From: Rotaria macrura
Taxonomy: Eukaryota; Rotifera; Eurotatoria; Philodinida; Philodinidae
Length of the DNA: 64,000 bases
Direction: 5' to 3'
Assembly (NCBI GenBank): GCA_900239685.1
Contig: OENT01000907.1
Span: 1-64,000, forward strand
Made by a program: the position numbers and the translations under genes. Positions 21,210-34,377 of the stretch are shown here, piece by piece. The notes beneath the pieces are model-generated. The model made no database searches. It saw only the letters and a list, made by a program, of their open reading frames with translations, and was not told the DNA's origin. How positions within the stretch are numbered: the first letter of the stretch is position 1; each line of letters starts with the position of its first letter.

Positions 21210-24200
21210 CAAGAGCAAAAATGTGGAAAACAACACAAAAGGGTATAGGTTTTATGTAACTTAAGTTTCTATCTCAAACACGAAAGTCCTAATGCTAGAT
21301 CAAGTAATACCAGCAATAATCGATCCTAAAAGATTAATATAAACTAAGATACGGTCATCATAGTGACAGACTGTTTTTCTGATGATCATGCATGATCTAG
21401 TAACGGTGTAATAAGGTAACACTTACATCGACCCCTGACAAAACCGCGTTAATGATAGCGCAGCAATCACTGTATACGTTGCGCATATCAGTTCTATTTG
21501 TAAGTGAAGGCGAAGTTTTTACGTGGAAAACAACTTTCTCTTCTCTTCTGACAAGAAAAAACGAAATAAGCACTTTGACATGAAGCATAGAACGTGTGAA
21601 CCTAAGGCAAACAGGGAAAAACTGGGAAAAGTATGGAAAACTGAAGATTTGATGAAAATCAGATGTTAAGTCACTAAAAAATTTGACTTAAAAAGACATA
21701 ACGGAGTTTTACTAACTTTTATTGTTGTCATTTCTCTTGATTTGTTTAAGTGAAAGACATTTATTCTAGGATAAGTATCACACTAACTGTAAATAATGAC
21801 ACTTCATTCAGTAAAATCCAGAAGAGTCAAGTGCTGTTCATATAGAAAAAGATAGTATTCAGTTTAAATAAAATCCGAACAACATATTTAAAAAGTTTAT
21901 ACTAGGTCTCGAAATGCGCTACCCTGTCGGATGGCCCGATCCGGCACAAATTGGTTTCTTCATCGGGCCGGGAAGGCCTCAGCAATAAACATTGGTCTCG
22001 ATGGCAGACCAAAGGTTTTGTCGGGTCACCCAGCCCAAACTTCATTTCTATTTTCATCAAGTTTTCCATGTCAGAAAATAGACAAAAAGTTGATTTTCAA
22101 CACTTTTATCTCCGGTTAAACATCCACTGAAATCAAAATAATTGAAATAAAAGAAATCTTATTTTTTACACGTTGAAAGCAGATTATGATTAGTTTTAGT
22201 TTTGCTAGTCAAATTTTAACAAACAGTTTAGTAGACAAGGCAATGTTAATGAATTAAAAGAGATTAAAATGAGTCGCAATCGATCTTTCAAACTGAAACA
22301 ATAAATTTCATGTATAGTAAAATAACACCATTTTAGTAAATGTTTTCCCAAATAGACTCGATTTTTCCGATTTTCTCTTGAGAGTTCTCAACTGGGCTTT
22401 GTCTCTCGCAAACCCATCATAACCTGGAATTTCTATTACACAAACTTTTTTGAAGCTTTATATACCTGATAAATAAAAGCAGAAATTATTCGATTCACTT
22501 ATATAGTGTTCATCTACACATAATGCTGCCACGCTATCAAAAATTAAACAGAATGTGTTCCACTGAAGTGTAACTAATTTTAACTACCTACTACAATTAA
22601 CAACACAAATAAACATGTTAAATGATCTCACTATGTGAATTTGATCAGCGGACTACACTCTTGTGACATGCTTCTTTAATGAATGATAATCTTCCACAAG
22701 TTTGAGAATCTACGAATACACATTAATCTTTTGATTTAATATGCAATTTGCCTTCAGTCTTGTGCTCTTTTCAAGACATTAAGATTGTCTAATGTCAGTC
22801 AACTTATGATTATTACGATAATAAAAGTTTTGCAACATTCTTATAAATGACCCTTGTATTTGTGTTGTTTGATTGCGTAGAAATTTGTGTTTGTAAAAGA
22901 AGTACACTGTTAATAGACTATTCTAAGTTGGACTGAGCCGAGTGGGCCATTCATATCGGTCGGCCGTGATGGACCGGACTTCGATAGGGTAGAAGTCGAA
23001 GTGGGTGGGCATGAGAAGTTCTTGGCTCGGCACGGGCTGTACCGGCATGAAAAGTGGCCTAATTTCGAAGCCTGGAGTCTACCTCTTTGATGATTTTTCT
23101 TCCTTTAGATAAAAGCACAACAAACTCAAGAACAAAGTTTCGGACCACTATATATTAACCTAACCTCATCATCAACGAGCGTTTCTACTACACAACTAGC
23201 TGTACACGGCCGTATACTTGCCGTATGTCTTCATCTGGAAACTGAAATAAACGCTGCGTATTATTCATGTAACTGAATACATTTTTATTCATACTAACTA
23301 AATCGAGAAATACGGGCCGGTTCTTGCAGGAAAACACTGGACACCACTGGAATATGGAAGTCGTACTGCAATCGAAAATCAGCGGGAAAACGCTAGAAAT
23401 CTGCAAGCAGAACACTGCTTCCAAGTAACGGTGTTTTTCTGCAGGATACAGCGATTTCCACACGTCTTTCCTGCCAGGCTCCTGCAGTATTCGATGCCCG
23501 AAATGATCGACATGGGATAGGAAATCCGAGCAAATTTCTATGAATTCGATATCTTTTTACTGGAACAATACTTTTTCTTAGGCTAAAGTTTTCAGAAAAA
23601 ATTCGACAGTAATTATTATTTACATAAAAAGCGTTCAGTTTAAAGACAAAGATTACTTGAATTCGTAACTGTTGATTTATTTTAAAAAAGTAATTTGATG
23701 ATTTGAAACAGGATCATTCAATATTTTTCAACCAGATCATTGTATCTCAAAGCAAAACCGGTTCCTAGAGCAGTGGTAGAGGTTGGAAAACGGTGAAGCT
23801 ACTATCGTAAGTAACAAAATTACTATGCGCATTCGACAGTTTGAATGAACTGTGAACGATCGTTTACCACCACAGATACGGTACGGACAAACATGATTGA
23901 ATAACTGCTAGTGTTAAATCAAAGCAATGCATGGCCGTCATGGGCCATAATTTTATCATAAATGACTGTGATTACATCATTTCCTCGTTATTTTCTATCG
24001 TAAACGACGCCGTTATGACCTCCAATTTTATTGACATGCGTGACTACTTATATCAAGGACAAGATAAAAGCAAATACATGAGTTGCTGATTTCAGAGCAC
24101 AGTTTCACGCTCAAACCAGAAGTAAAGCAAGGCTATTAGATATCACTAGCTAGTGAGGTATAATTCAATAATACTTTAAAAAAACACTCACTTCAGTAAG

Positions 24201-24479
24201 CTAGTGTGATCGATGTACTGCATCATTCTCACAGTCATTTTTATTTACTACTATCTCAACATGTTGTAATAGTCAAAATATTCTAATGAGTATTGACCAA
24301 TAACTTCGTTTTTTAACCCAAGTTGTTTCATATGACTACATAGTAACTATGTGCCTAATCTAGAGTCCTTTGCGGACTCAACTTTTGGAACATGGATCCA
24401 ACGTAGTTGAACCGATACTTAGACTGGAATCTGATCGTAGATCTGGGTGCCGTGCTTTAGTCTAATCACTGATAGTTAA
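21210..24479. other. Intergenic with two GC-rich patches
   Basis: Mostly AT-rich. Two GC-rich islands stand out, 21905-22050 (GGCCCGATCCGGCAC, ATCGGGCCGGGAAGG) and 22930-23080 (CGGTCGGCCGTGATGG, GGCTCGGCACGGGCTG). They could be the ends of one roughly 1.2-kb foldback, but I could not align them convincingly. At 23838-24008 CGATCGTTTAC and ATCGTAAACGA resemble family F1. No gene is supported. Confidence 0.4.
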
Positions 24480-24870
24480 AATATTCCCTAGATTGAAAGA
24501 ATAGGATGTGGAAACGGGAATTCACCTGTGTGAGTGTCTGTTTGTCACAACCACTGAAACAAGCATTACTGTTGCCAAAATGACCATTTCAGTTGAACGA
24601 ACGGCCATTTCTGTGGCCCAAAGGACCATTTCTGTGGCCAAAATGACCATTTCTGGGACACAACAGACCATTTTCCTGGCACAAACTATCCTTTTTATGA
24701 TGCCTTCGATGTTTGAATTCATGGGAAGTAAACGCCAAATGACTCCCTCTCAGTGATGGAGTCCAAGCCCGATGTGCCCCCTGTGGAATTTTGAGGCTGC
24801 CATCATTAAATCTCTGAATCTGGCGAGTTAGTAGTTGGTGAGACCTAACCTGCCCCGTCCCCACTAGGCA
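24480..24870 (+). repeat. Dispersed repeat F2, copy 1, with 21-bp tandem core
   Basis: Starts near ATTCCCTAGATTGAAAG and GGAAACGGGAATTCACCTGT, then about five imperfect 21-bp units built on AAATGACCATTTCTGTGGCC at 24575-24690, then a unique tail containing ATTTTGAGGCTGCCATC and GGTGAGACCTAACC. The same order is found in reverse orientation at 30035-30541. No retroelement or transposase sequence was recognised. Open frames through the units arise because 21 is a multiple of three. Confidence 0.65.
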
Positions 24871-24881
24871 AGCAACGAATT

Positions 24882-24929
24882 CGAACTTTTGTATAGCGTT
24901 CGGAGACCGAACCCTATACAAAAGTTCGG
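24882..24929. repeat. 15-bp hairpin next to repeat F2
   Basis: CGAACTTTTGTATAG at 24882-24896 pairs with CTATACAAAAGTTCG at 24915-24929; the loop also contains GTTCGG and CCGAAC, which extend the pairing. Confidence 0.6.
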
Positions 24930-24930
24930 G

Positions 24931-26600
24931 TGCTCCATCGAATGTTAAGAATTGCAGTTTTCCATCTGATGTTGCAAATAAGTTATTCAAACAACAGTCA
25001 CGTGTACTGGTGTTTTGGATGGACTGTTGTTCAACATGCCAGAGTATTAGGCCGGTATCATTTCTTTGATGATTATTGGTTCATCGGTGGAGTTCTTCAC
25101 TGTAAAGGAAATTAATAGGCTTGACATATTGTTTAAAAGTTTACGGTTAGAAATGCTTTTATTTGCACGGCGTCGCAGCCTGAAATGAATACGGTTTAAA
25201 TGTACACTTTGATGTAAAAACAAAATCAATCATTAAATAGAGCATTATGAATAATAATGATTTTATGTATGATTATAACCCTTCATGACCTTAAACAACA
25301 TTCCATGCAACAAAAAAACTAACAGGAAGTCTGCTCATTACTTTGAATAGGGGAAAATTCAAGGTGTACTTGAGAGTTTATTATAGTGGGAAATTAAAAT
25401 TAGGATACAAGGATAAATCCCTAAATATAAAATATAAGTATGCGCACAAAAAAAGACAAACGATAACAGATAACTCTTATCAGCTAGGAAAAACATTTAC
25501 ATCACATGCATTCGTTATTTTTCAGTGAAGCAATGATTATTTTTACCATTTAGTTGCCATCTTCAGCCATCTAATTTAATAGTACTTTAGGCAAATAAAT
25601 TGATAAAAAGTATAGATAAAAATGAAAAAGTCTCAATGCTTGGGTACTCAGTCTCTCGATTTTTCGCGTCTTTTTGCGCATAACTCAAATAATGTTCATT
25701 TTCGATGTTGTTGGTATCTAGACCAACCATAAGGCGAACAACAAGAAATCGATATAATGACTTCGATAAAGTTTTTTCTTTTGCAGTCATGATTCGCATG
25801 AAGTTTTACGCAATACTAAAAATGATTCAAGAAAATAAAAGAAAAAATAGTCACTATCTCTGATCTCACTATGTAGTTTTTATATTGAAAAGACAAAACA
25901 AATTATGATGAGATTAATGTTAAGTGGTTGTCTTTTTCCTACCCCGTCTTTTGTTTTAAAGATAAAAGTACTGTTCTTTACAATTCCAACCCAACGTCGA
26001 CCCATTCGAACACTGAAAGGAATCTTGGAGTAACTCAATTGGCAAGCCAAAACTGATTTTTTATTCGCCACCTATATGACATCATGCATTATTATGCATG
26101 CAAGGAAAAGGTCCTGTATGAATATTCAGTCATCATAAATAGAAACGAGTAAAATAAAGGGGAACTTTTCAATACAATGGTGCGAAAAATTGGATTCTTC
26201 CAACAACGAGCAGAACAGAAAAGGCTAAAATACATAAAAGAACAGATACTATTGGAAACACAGAAACACGAATGAAAATCATTGTTTATGAATTGATTCT
26301 TTTAATTGAAATACCAATGGGCGCATCAATAGAAAATCTTTTTTGAGAACTGAATTCATTGTTGGCTACTAAATCAAAATAAAATTGGAAGTGAGCATTT
26401 CTTTGTAAGCGGCGTAGTGAGAGCATTTGGTGACAACATTCTCCTTCTTGCCTAGCGTTGTGATAAACATTTTTTGAGTTAGAAAAAGCTGAGATTTTTT
26501 ATTAAGAAATTCTATTTATCGGCTTTTCTATTGTCTTTATCGATAGATGTCCTTATTTTGAAGAGTGACGTAGATAGGTGGCAATGATCACAGTGACAGC
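24931..26600. other. Intergenic, no gene seen
   Basis: AT-rich sequence. No exon with a recognisable domain was found on either strand. Confidence 0.4.
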
Positions 26601-28090
26601 CTATATAGCAGAATAAATGGAGAAAAAAACAAATCCCCTGGCCGTTCGCTCCAGAGCCCGGATCCCACCGGAAACGGAATATTTTCCGGCTTCTTACTGG
26701 CGATTCCGGTGTATTTCCGGTTGTAAAGACCATCAGAACATGGAAGCAGTATTCCAGCCTGAATAATCCGTACCCGAAACCTGAATATTCTGGCCACTTC
26801 CACACACCGGAAATTTCATGCAAATAACTCGAATCATCCAGGAACCTACCGGAACTGTGGAGAGTTCCATTCGGATCCAACCGGAAAAAACGATACTGCG
26901 ATAAAGGAGCAGTGGAATACAGTCGGAATCAACAGTCTTCCAACAGAATTTTGAAAGATTATTTATGCTTAAAAAATCAGGCTTCTGCTAGAACAAAAGT
27001 AACATCAAATAATAAATTCTAATCTTTAGCATTCCTAGATACTGAAATCAGTATTTAAAAAAGAAGACTTTTTTCTTTATCCTTCATTTTAAGGATTTTT
27101 CAGATTCTTTGAATGGTATCGATAGAGAAGCAAATTCTAAGACTTTCCAGCGAAGAAAATTCTCATTTATATCATCTTAGATAATGAAAACATCATTATA
27201 AGAAAAAAAACTTTTAAAGGTCTCTCAAAACCTTGAAAGACTGTTTTTCTCTAAATACTTCAGTTAAAGGACTGAGTCAATCAAATGGATATGCTATCAA
27301 ACTTCTATGTATTCCCGGGAAAAATTTAGATGTGTGAGTAGGAGTGATATTGTTTTTAGTGTATTAGTGTCTTGATTAGTGTGCATTTGAAATGTCTGTG
27401 ATAAAAATTAATAAATCGTAGATCATTTGAGAGCTTTGAAGCCTCACTTACCTTGATTGAAGACTCAGCAAAGTCTCGAAACGGTCGTGTTTAATATGTG
27501 TGCTGTCCTTATACATAGCGTTTTTGGTTTGCAAAAGTCTGAAAATCTGATTTTTAGATCTTCCGATCTAAAATTCCCAATTGTACGACAAAACCATTCT
27601 TGCAGAAAAACTTATAGTGTTTCACTTGCAGTTTATTTGTTCCCAGTGAATCTTCTGGTGTTTTCCTTGGTTTTTGAAAAAAAGCGAAAAGTTGACTTTC
27701 AAATACGGATAGCTTTGCTAAATAAGTCGGAGCATGCGGTGCTGTTTGGGAAACGGTCAGGTGAGTTTTTGTGAACTTAGCGGAAACAACCGGATCTGGG
27801 CAGTGTCCTGTTCCTAGGGAAAAATTGTTTATCCGTTACTGGTATCCGTTCCGGAAACTGTAGGATCTAGACTGTATGCCGTTCGGACTTGGAAACGACC
27901 TTTGCCGTCGACCGAATCCATGTAGAAAACGGTAACCGTATCCGTGGATACGTTTCAATGCCTAGAATCGGTAGGAAGTGAACCGGAGCCGGAAGCCGGA
28001 ACCGATTTCAGAAACCGGCTTCCAAAAATCTTGGGAACAACACTAGACTCGGCAGGTTCCCGCCGTACGTCTTCGACCAGGGGATCCTGC
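26600..28090. other. Intergenic DNA with CCGGAA-rich blocks
   Basis: Two blocks rich in CCGGAA/TTCCGG motifs, 26640-26890 and 27780-28040, flank an AT-rich core. They could be arms of a degenerate foldback of about 1.4 kb, but pairing is patchy and ends were not found. Short open frames in the blocks show no family resemblance. Confidence 0.35.
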
Positions 28091-30034
28091 TAATTTTTAT
28101 TCCTTTTCAGACACTGTGATATAAATGAATCAGACAAGGTATAACAATTGTTTCACTGAAAGTTGAGCTGCAATTCGACATTATTTGATCTTAATTACGT
28201 TGAAAGGTTACAAGAAACATGTAAAACTCGACTCTTTTTAAAAGAGTCTTTTGCTAAGTGAAAATCAACTCAACGATGAGTTCATTGCTATTATATTTTG
28301 ATACGGTTTCTTTCTTGAAACAAGTTTTCTAAAACTATCTACGATTACTTTAAATTATTGCTTCGTAGCGGAAAATTAAAACATAAGTGCAACCTTTCGT
28401 TGAAAGCAACACCATCGATAGAAAGGGGGTGTATTATAAGTCAGCATATTGCGAGCACTCCTCTTGAATGACTGTTTTAGCATGACTTAGTATCTGCTTT
28501 GCAGTGTACTTTCTACTATTTGTTACCTTTATCTGTCAAGCAATGACAACCCAAAGATCATTAGCCAATGAGTATCTTTACCAAGGACATACTGTGTAAA
28601 TGAAACTGGACTTCAGATAAAATACATATTTTGTTTCAAGTTTATAGAATGGTACCCAACAGAAACAAAACAAAATAAATAGAATGTGTAGATACCTAAA
28701 AATCGCAAGACGTCCGATTTTCTATGCTATTTATGAGTACTCTAATGAATGTACTGAGTCCAAAGTACCCGACAAGATGTCCTGTTGACTGTATCCCATA
28801 GGAACTTTTGGACACTTAAGTACCTTAAGGTACGTTTTGTTTTTTTCCCCCCTGATTTCAGGATGATTCTCTTTGGAAGAAACCGTTTCTCACAAAACCA
28901 ACGAAAAAACGTTTGCGAGGGTTCCGAAAAGTTGGATGGCAAAAGACCGAAGGAAAAAACGTCGAAAAATAAATGTCGAAGTAATTTTTGTCGAAGGAAA
29001 AAGATATGGAAGAATGAAATGTCGAAAATTTCAAGATTTCAATTCGAAACAATATTTATTTTCTTTCGTTCTACATTTATTAAAACCACGCTTTCGAACT
29101 ATACACGTTTATCATTTTTTCTATTGCTAATTTTAATCATCGACTTATTAATACCAGTATGTCTATTAGCAATAGACCGAGTCCCTTTTATGAAAAGCTA
29201 TGTGACCTTTTGATTTATTAATAAAGATTATAGTCATCATTCGAACGTATTAATCGTATTTTGTTCATGTAATAAGATAATAAATCTTGTTGTATCAAAC
29301 CTCAGGATCTTTAGATAGATATGTTTATTGGCAAACGTCTATGATAGAACAGGACGAAGCTGCCAAATTAGATCCCAAGAATTCCAATAGGATCCTGTCG
29401 GAACTTGTCAGAATATCAAGAATTCTGACAGTGAACACGGTCAATCAGACAACTTCCAACAGATTCCTATCGGATCCGTTAGTTTTCCTATTTAATCCAA
29501 TGGTATCTCCCACTCGGAACAGTCGTCATGGGTCATCTGTAAAATGTTTGTAAAATTTTTCAAATGTGAAGCTTCCCTTCATTATTCATCATATAATTTT
29601 CAAAATCTTCACAAATAAATCAACACCAATATGATATTTCATTGCTTTTTTTATTATGATTTTCTCGCCTTGCAGACACACAAGTAACGTTCATCGACAT
29701 CGAAAGTCGATTCACTGGGTCCTAGACTGATAGGGATTATGACTAGAAATGCAACGACTGGAGAGAAAATTAGTCGTTTGTGTCAGAATCTGATTCTGAA
29801 ATTTCAAAGAAACGAGTGGATAAGTTCATTAGAGACACGGAGCTACTCGAATAAGTGGTAACGAGACAAAAACATGGCGAAAATGAAAAATTTCCAACGA
29901 AAATCAATGAGAACCACACAAAGGCAAAGCGAAAAACGAAGAGGGGCAGCAACTAAACTGGGGCTTACGAATGTGGGCGGGGTATGTCAAGGACCCTAGT
30001 CGATCAGAAACGCTTTTCAAAAATCATGCCAGGG

Positions 30035-30541
30035 GGCTCGAAGGTTTTCAGAGGTCAGGAAGCGGTGGGTTCGGTCTCACCTAGCTACTAAATTCCAGGA
30101 TTAAGAGATCTTGGGATAGCAGCCTCAAAATACAATAGGGGTACATCCTGAATCGGCTCCGTCAGTTGGAGGGAGCTATTCAGCGTTTCCATCCCATATA
30201 TCGAACCGTCGTAGGCACCATAAAAATGGTCATTTGCGCCACGGACATGGCCATATCCGGCATAGAAATGGTCATTTGTGCCAGAGAAATGGTCACATGG
30301 GCCACAGAAAGGTCACTTGTGCCATAGAAATTGTTATTTGTGCCATAGAAATGGTCATTCGTGCCATAAAAATGGTCCTTTGTGCCACAGAAATGTCCAC
30401 TTGGGCCCCAGAAATGGTCACTTGTGCCATAAAATTGGTCATTTGGGGCACAGTAGTGCTTCATTGATTGGTTGTTACAGACAGGCAGACACAGGTGAAT
30501 TCCCGTTTCCAGACCCTACCCTTTCAGTCTAGGGAATACAT
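30035..30541 (-). repeat. Dispersed repeat F2, copy 2, reverse orientation
   Basis: Read on the minus strand it has the same order as copy 1: CCCTAGACTGAAAG, GGAAACGGGAATTCACCTGT, the 21-bp tandem units, then GACGGAGCC, ATTTTGAGGCTGCTATC and GGTGAGACCGAACCC. It lies between the arms of the 28.75-31.02 kb foldback. Confidence 0.65.
30226..30455. repeat. Eleven 21-bp tandem units
   Basis: Consensus ATGGTCATTTGTGCCATAGA plus one A. Eleven consecutive units are readable; one is 20 bp, the rest 21 bp, each with a few substitutions. The homologous core of copy 1 has only about five units, so the array differs in length between copies. Confidence 0.8.
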
Positions 30542-31020
30542 GAAACAAATGAATTTTTTTATAAGACCCTTTATTTTCTACAAGCTAATACAGTTGTGTT
30601 GAATAAAAATAATTTTTCATGCTGAACATGAAGATCTTCGTTTTCGACATCTTTTTTTCAGAATTGTTTTCCATCGAAATTTGTTTTTCGACATTTTTTT
30701 CTTCGACCTTTCTCATACATACCTTGGGAAACCCGTTTCTTATCTTCGGGAACTCTTTCAAAAGTTTCTGATAGTAACAAAATCGAAAAGTGAAAATGGT
30801 TTCCGAAGTTCGGAGACGCTTGGAATGCTATTCGAGGCTCGGAAACCATATTGGGTTTCCTAGTTTGTTACGATCAGAAACCTTTAAATATTTTCTGATG
30901 GTAATAAATGGGTTCCCGAACCCTCGAAAAAGTTTATTCTTTGGTTTTACGGGAAACGTGTTTTTAAGAAAGTACTTTGCTGAAAATTGCCTGAGTCTGC
31001 GTGTACTTTGAACTGAGTAT

Positions 31021-32145
31021 ATGTCTTAGAGAATCTGCACTATGCGAATGTAATCCCTCGAAAAATATAGTCAACGATAAGTATTACAATTTTCTTTTGA
31101 ACATATCAGACTTGTCTCCAATTTCTCAGCAAAATTAATGTATGAGTAAAATATTACCGTACTCGGGACTAGTCTCAAATCAGGTTTTTACTGTGTGCCT
31201 TAGAAACAACACTATTACAAGATCAATCACACTGTTATCTCACAGGATACTCATTCCAGACGAATAAAAAACGCTCGATTCTTTAGAGAAATATTCGAAT
31301 GGCTGTTCTCTGGAGTGTAGATATAAAATTAAATTCTTGCATTCTCAGATAGAAAAACTAAAATTTAGTTTTCAGTATTTTAACATGAAGAATCGGATGA
31401 TAATTATTATTGTTTTATTATCTTGAATAAAAAATGTGTGATTTCAAACAAAATTTTACTTGATTCAGAAGATTATTTTTGATTAAAAATTAAACTATCA
31501 TTGATTTAGAAGATTTCAATCGATTATTGTTTTGATTTTGTTTTGCAAAAAATCCAGTTATAATCTGACGTAATCTAACATAATCTGATGGTTGTTCATT
31601 GGATAATGAAAGTGCAGCGTGGAAGAAACTATAATACCCTAGTATGAATATAAGGCCTAATTTTCGTATAACCTTTAACAAGATAATTTCAATGAAAAAT
31701 CTACGCAATAGTTTTAAATGTAGCTAACAAATTTGGATCGTTGACGATAAAAAGTAATTCAAAATTACCATTTAATACTCGTTTGTAAAATACAATCAGT
31801 AGAAAACATGATTAAAAGTATGCTCTCCTTTGTCTTTCGTTAGCAGTCTCAGAGATAACTAAACGGTTCTAGAACGTTCGGTAACAACTTTCTAACCACT
31901 GAGTTTATGGGGAATGGAAGAAAAGAATGAAAAATAGAAAAAGACTTATTCGTAATACTAGATGCGCAAGAACTGATAGCATAAAATACAGAGCGCGGCC
32001 ATGTTTGTTTTAATGAAGATAAAAGTCGTACTCATGGACTTGAAGCTCTAAGTCGCTCCTATTCGTCAGTATTGGACTAAAATACGTTGAGAATGTGTAA
32101 GTTTCATTATTCATTCTCAATGAATTGAGTTTGATATCCTTTTTT
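31021..32145. other. Intergenic, no gene supported
   Basis: AT-rich. A minus-strand open frame at 31490-31708 (72 residues) has a hydrophobic N-terminal segment, but no family resemblance, splice partner or conserved motif, so it is not called. Confidence 0.4.
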
Positions 32146-32656
32146 GTGTACTCAAAAAGTGAGTACACTCTAGGATCGGTCAGTGTGTCCGGTTGTCCTC
32201 CGTTTACACGATAACTCTTTACAAATACATTTGATTGAGCTGAAATTTTATGCACAGAATTGTCTAATCAATATCTCGATCGAGTTCGAAGATGAGAAGG
32301 ATCTGACAAGAAATGGCTCAGTTATCGAAAAAACTGGCATTATTGACCAAACAATCCCTGAGGGGATGTACATGGATTTTTTCGCTGAATTATCCACAAC
32401 GCATATAAATCGACCCATTTATAACGCTGATTCCCAATCTGATATTAGTTTTGAACCAAATCGCAGCTTTCTAACAAAACATTGGCTGCAAAAAGGTCTG
32501 AAAATGCATAAAAACTGCATCCCGAAACTAAATTGCCTAGATATGTCTGAGATGACCAGTAGTTTTGGAGTTTCCCAAAAAGGTTTGCCAAGATACTTCT
32601 TCAGTGCACACATTCTAGAATGACTGATTTGTCTCATTCACTTTTTGAAGTACACA
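32146..32656. mobile_element. MITE-like repeat with GTGTACT-AAAAAGTGA ends
   Basis: TGTGTACTCAAAAAGTGA at the left faces TCACTTTTTGAAGTACACA at the right, an inverted match with a one-base gap. The roughly 470-bp interior holds one open frame of 146 residues (32183-32623) with no recognised domain. Target duplication unresolved. It could be a MITE, or a short cargo gene between inverted repeats. Confidence 0.4.
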
Positions 32657-33219
32657 TAATTCTCGGACTTTTAAGTCCGAAGTTTTCACATTTATTAGTA
32701 AAACTGACATAGGAAAATACATTCGTTTTCAGCAATAGATCTTGATTTAAAAACGAAAACAATTCTTTACTACCTGCATAAATGTAAATTACTTTTCTTA
32801 AATACTTCTGTTTCCATTTTAAAGAAAGTATGTCTGCATATATTTTCTTTTTGTCTTTGGTTTTTGCTGAGACTGTCGTCAGATCGACTCTTAGTAAAAG
32901 TAAAAAAAAACAAATGTTGATTGAAGCAGCCAAAAGAAAAAGTGCATTTTTCGTGTAGCACATGTTTTAGATTGAATAAAAAAAACGACTTATCATTTGA
33001 GTTGACCTTACAAAATTTGTGTAGGTCGGATGTTATAAGTTACACATTCAAAGTAGCTCACTTCATTTTAGTTTTGAATCTCTATTTTTCAATAAAGTTT
33101 CTAGAGAATGTAAACCTAATGTGGAATATATTTTAGTTTATTTGGTGAAAAGAATTAGAATACAAGATTATATTATCATTGAGATATTATTTCAATGTTT
33201 AAAAAATAAAAGTTCTGTG

Positions 33220-34377
33220 TTAAAATTTCTCCACTGAAGGACGAAGATCAAGTTCATGTGTCCATGTTGAACGAGGTTGGATATGTAATTGCCAATACGT
33301 CTCAGCAATCTAAAAATTGATTAAATCTATATTCAAAGAAAAAATATCCCAGGAAACATCCCAGTTCATACCGCATCACTATTAAGCATTGCATCAATAT
33401 CTTTGTCAGGTTGACCTAAGCACATACTTTGATGTTTATTTCTTGTTTGTAATAAGAAAAAAATCTTACTTTCTGCTTGACTTGGTGCGTGAATCCCTCC
33501 ATCGATTATTATATGAGCTACATGAATACCTTGCGGGCCTAGTTCACGAGCCATGGATTGAGCTAGTGCACGCAATGCAAACTTTGATGTAGCAAAGCCA
33601 GCAAATTTTGCTGAACCACGAAGACTAGCAGTGGCGCCAGTAAACAGTATGGTTCCCTTACTATTGCTGATCATGGAAGGAAGGACCTAGTAGAATTTTG
33701 TAAAACATATTACAATTTCTTTGGACAGTAGTATATATATTTACCTCTTGACTAGCAACCAAAGCACCGACAACAGTTGTATTTAGTGCTGCTTGAAGTG
33801 CTTCGGGTTTCAAATCCAAAATGCTTCCTTCAATGTAAGATAAATTATATTTGGTTAGAAAAAAAATTAAAGAGAACAAAATCAGCTATCCGTAGTTACC
33901 ATAAACGAATCCACTAGCGTTGTACAATAATACTTCGGGATCATTCTTAAATGTTTTGCGAATAGTGTCAATAGCACTTTTTACTGATGATGCATCACCT
34001 GCGTCAGCTGTTACACTCAAAGCTGCAACATAAGATATTTATCGTAGTGGTATCGTATATTTATAATAAAAACAACAGTTATTATCACCTGTATGGCCAT
34101 TCTGCTCAAGTTCTCTTTGAATAGGTTGTAAACTGCTTTCTTTTCTTGCGATGAGGCCAATCGAATAACCACCAGCAGCAAATCTTAAAAGAAAAAGTAA
34201 TAATAAACTTTTACAGTAATTAGATATGACAGATAGCATCATACCGTCTGGCTAACGATGCTCCTAAACCTGGACCGACACCTAAAAATTATAATCAAGA
34301 TTCATTGAAGGAAAAATGAATTCTTTTTGAAATTCTAGCTTACCAATAATAACAGCAATCGCTTTTTTTGATGTCAT
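33220..34377 (-). CDS. Short-chain dehydrogenase/reductase family protein
   Basis: Eight exons (34377-34344, 34281-34245, 34183-34089, 34022-33900, 33827-33745, 33686-33470, 33415-33372, 33309-33220) total 723 nt and encode 240 residues; all junctions keep frame, with introns of 36-73 bp apart from a few longer ones. A Rossmann nucleotide-binding start is visible (IIGVGPGLG, residues 10-18), with ARK at 36-38, the NAG-like YNAS at 89-92 and TGATAS with Ser145. The classical YxxxK site is FATSK here: Lys159 is kept but the catalytic Tyr is Phe155. The C-terminus WTHELDLRPSVEKF resembles a mostly bacterial SDR subgroup that, as I recall it, also has Phe there. A redox role is therefore uncertain and no substrate can be named. 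Start is the only ATG giving a complete Rossmann fold. Confidence 0.8.

Larger units (their letters stand above)
28751..31020. mobile_element. Diverged foldback element, ~2.3 kb, hosting repeat F2
   Basis: Left arm 28751-29035 and right arm 30630-31020 are inverted relatives. Shared blocks include ACTGAGTCCAAAGTAC (right: ACTCAGTTCAAAGTAC), CACAAAACCAACGAAAAAAC, CGAGGGTTCCG and repeated ATGTCGAAAA. The arms differ in length and at many positions, so the element is old. The spacer contains repeat F2 at 30035-30541. No transposase was recognised. Confidence 0.55.

Noticed and set aside
24589-24990. 133-residue minus-strand open frame with repeated GHRNG peptides
   Set aside because: It runs through the 21-bp tandem units of repeat F2; openness follows from the period, and no family is recognised.
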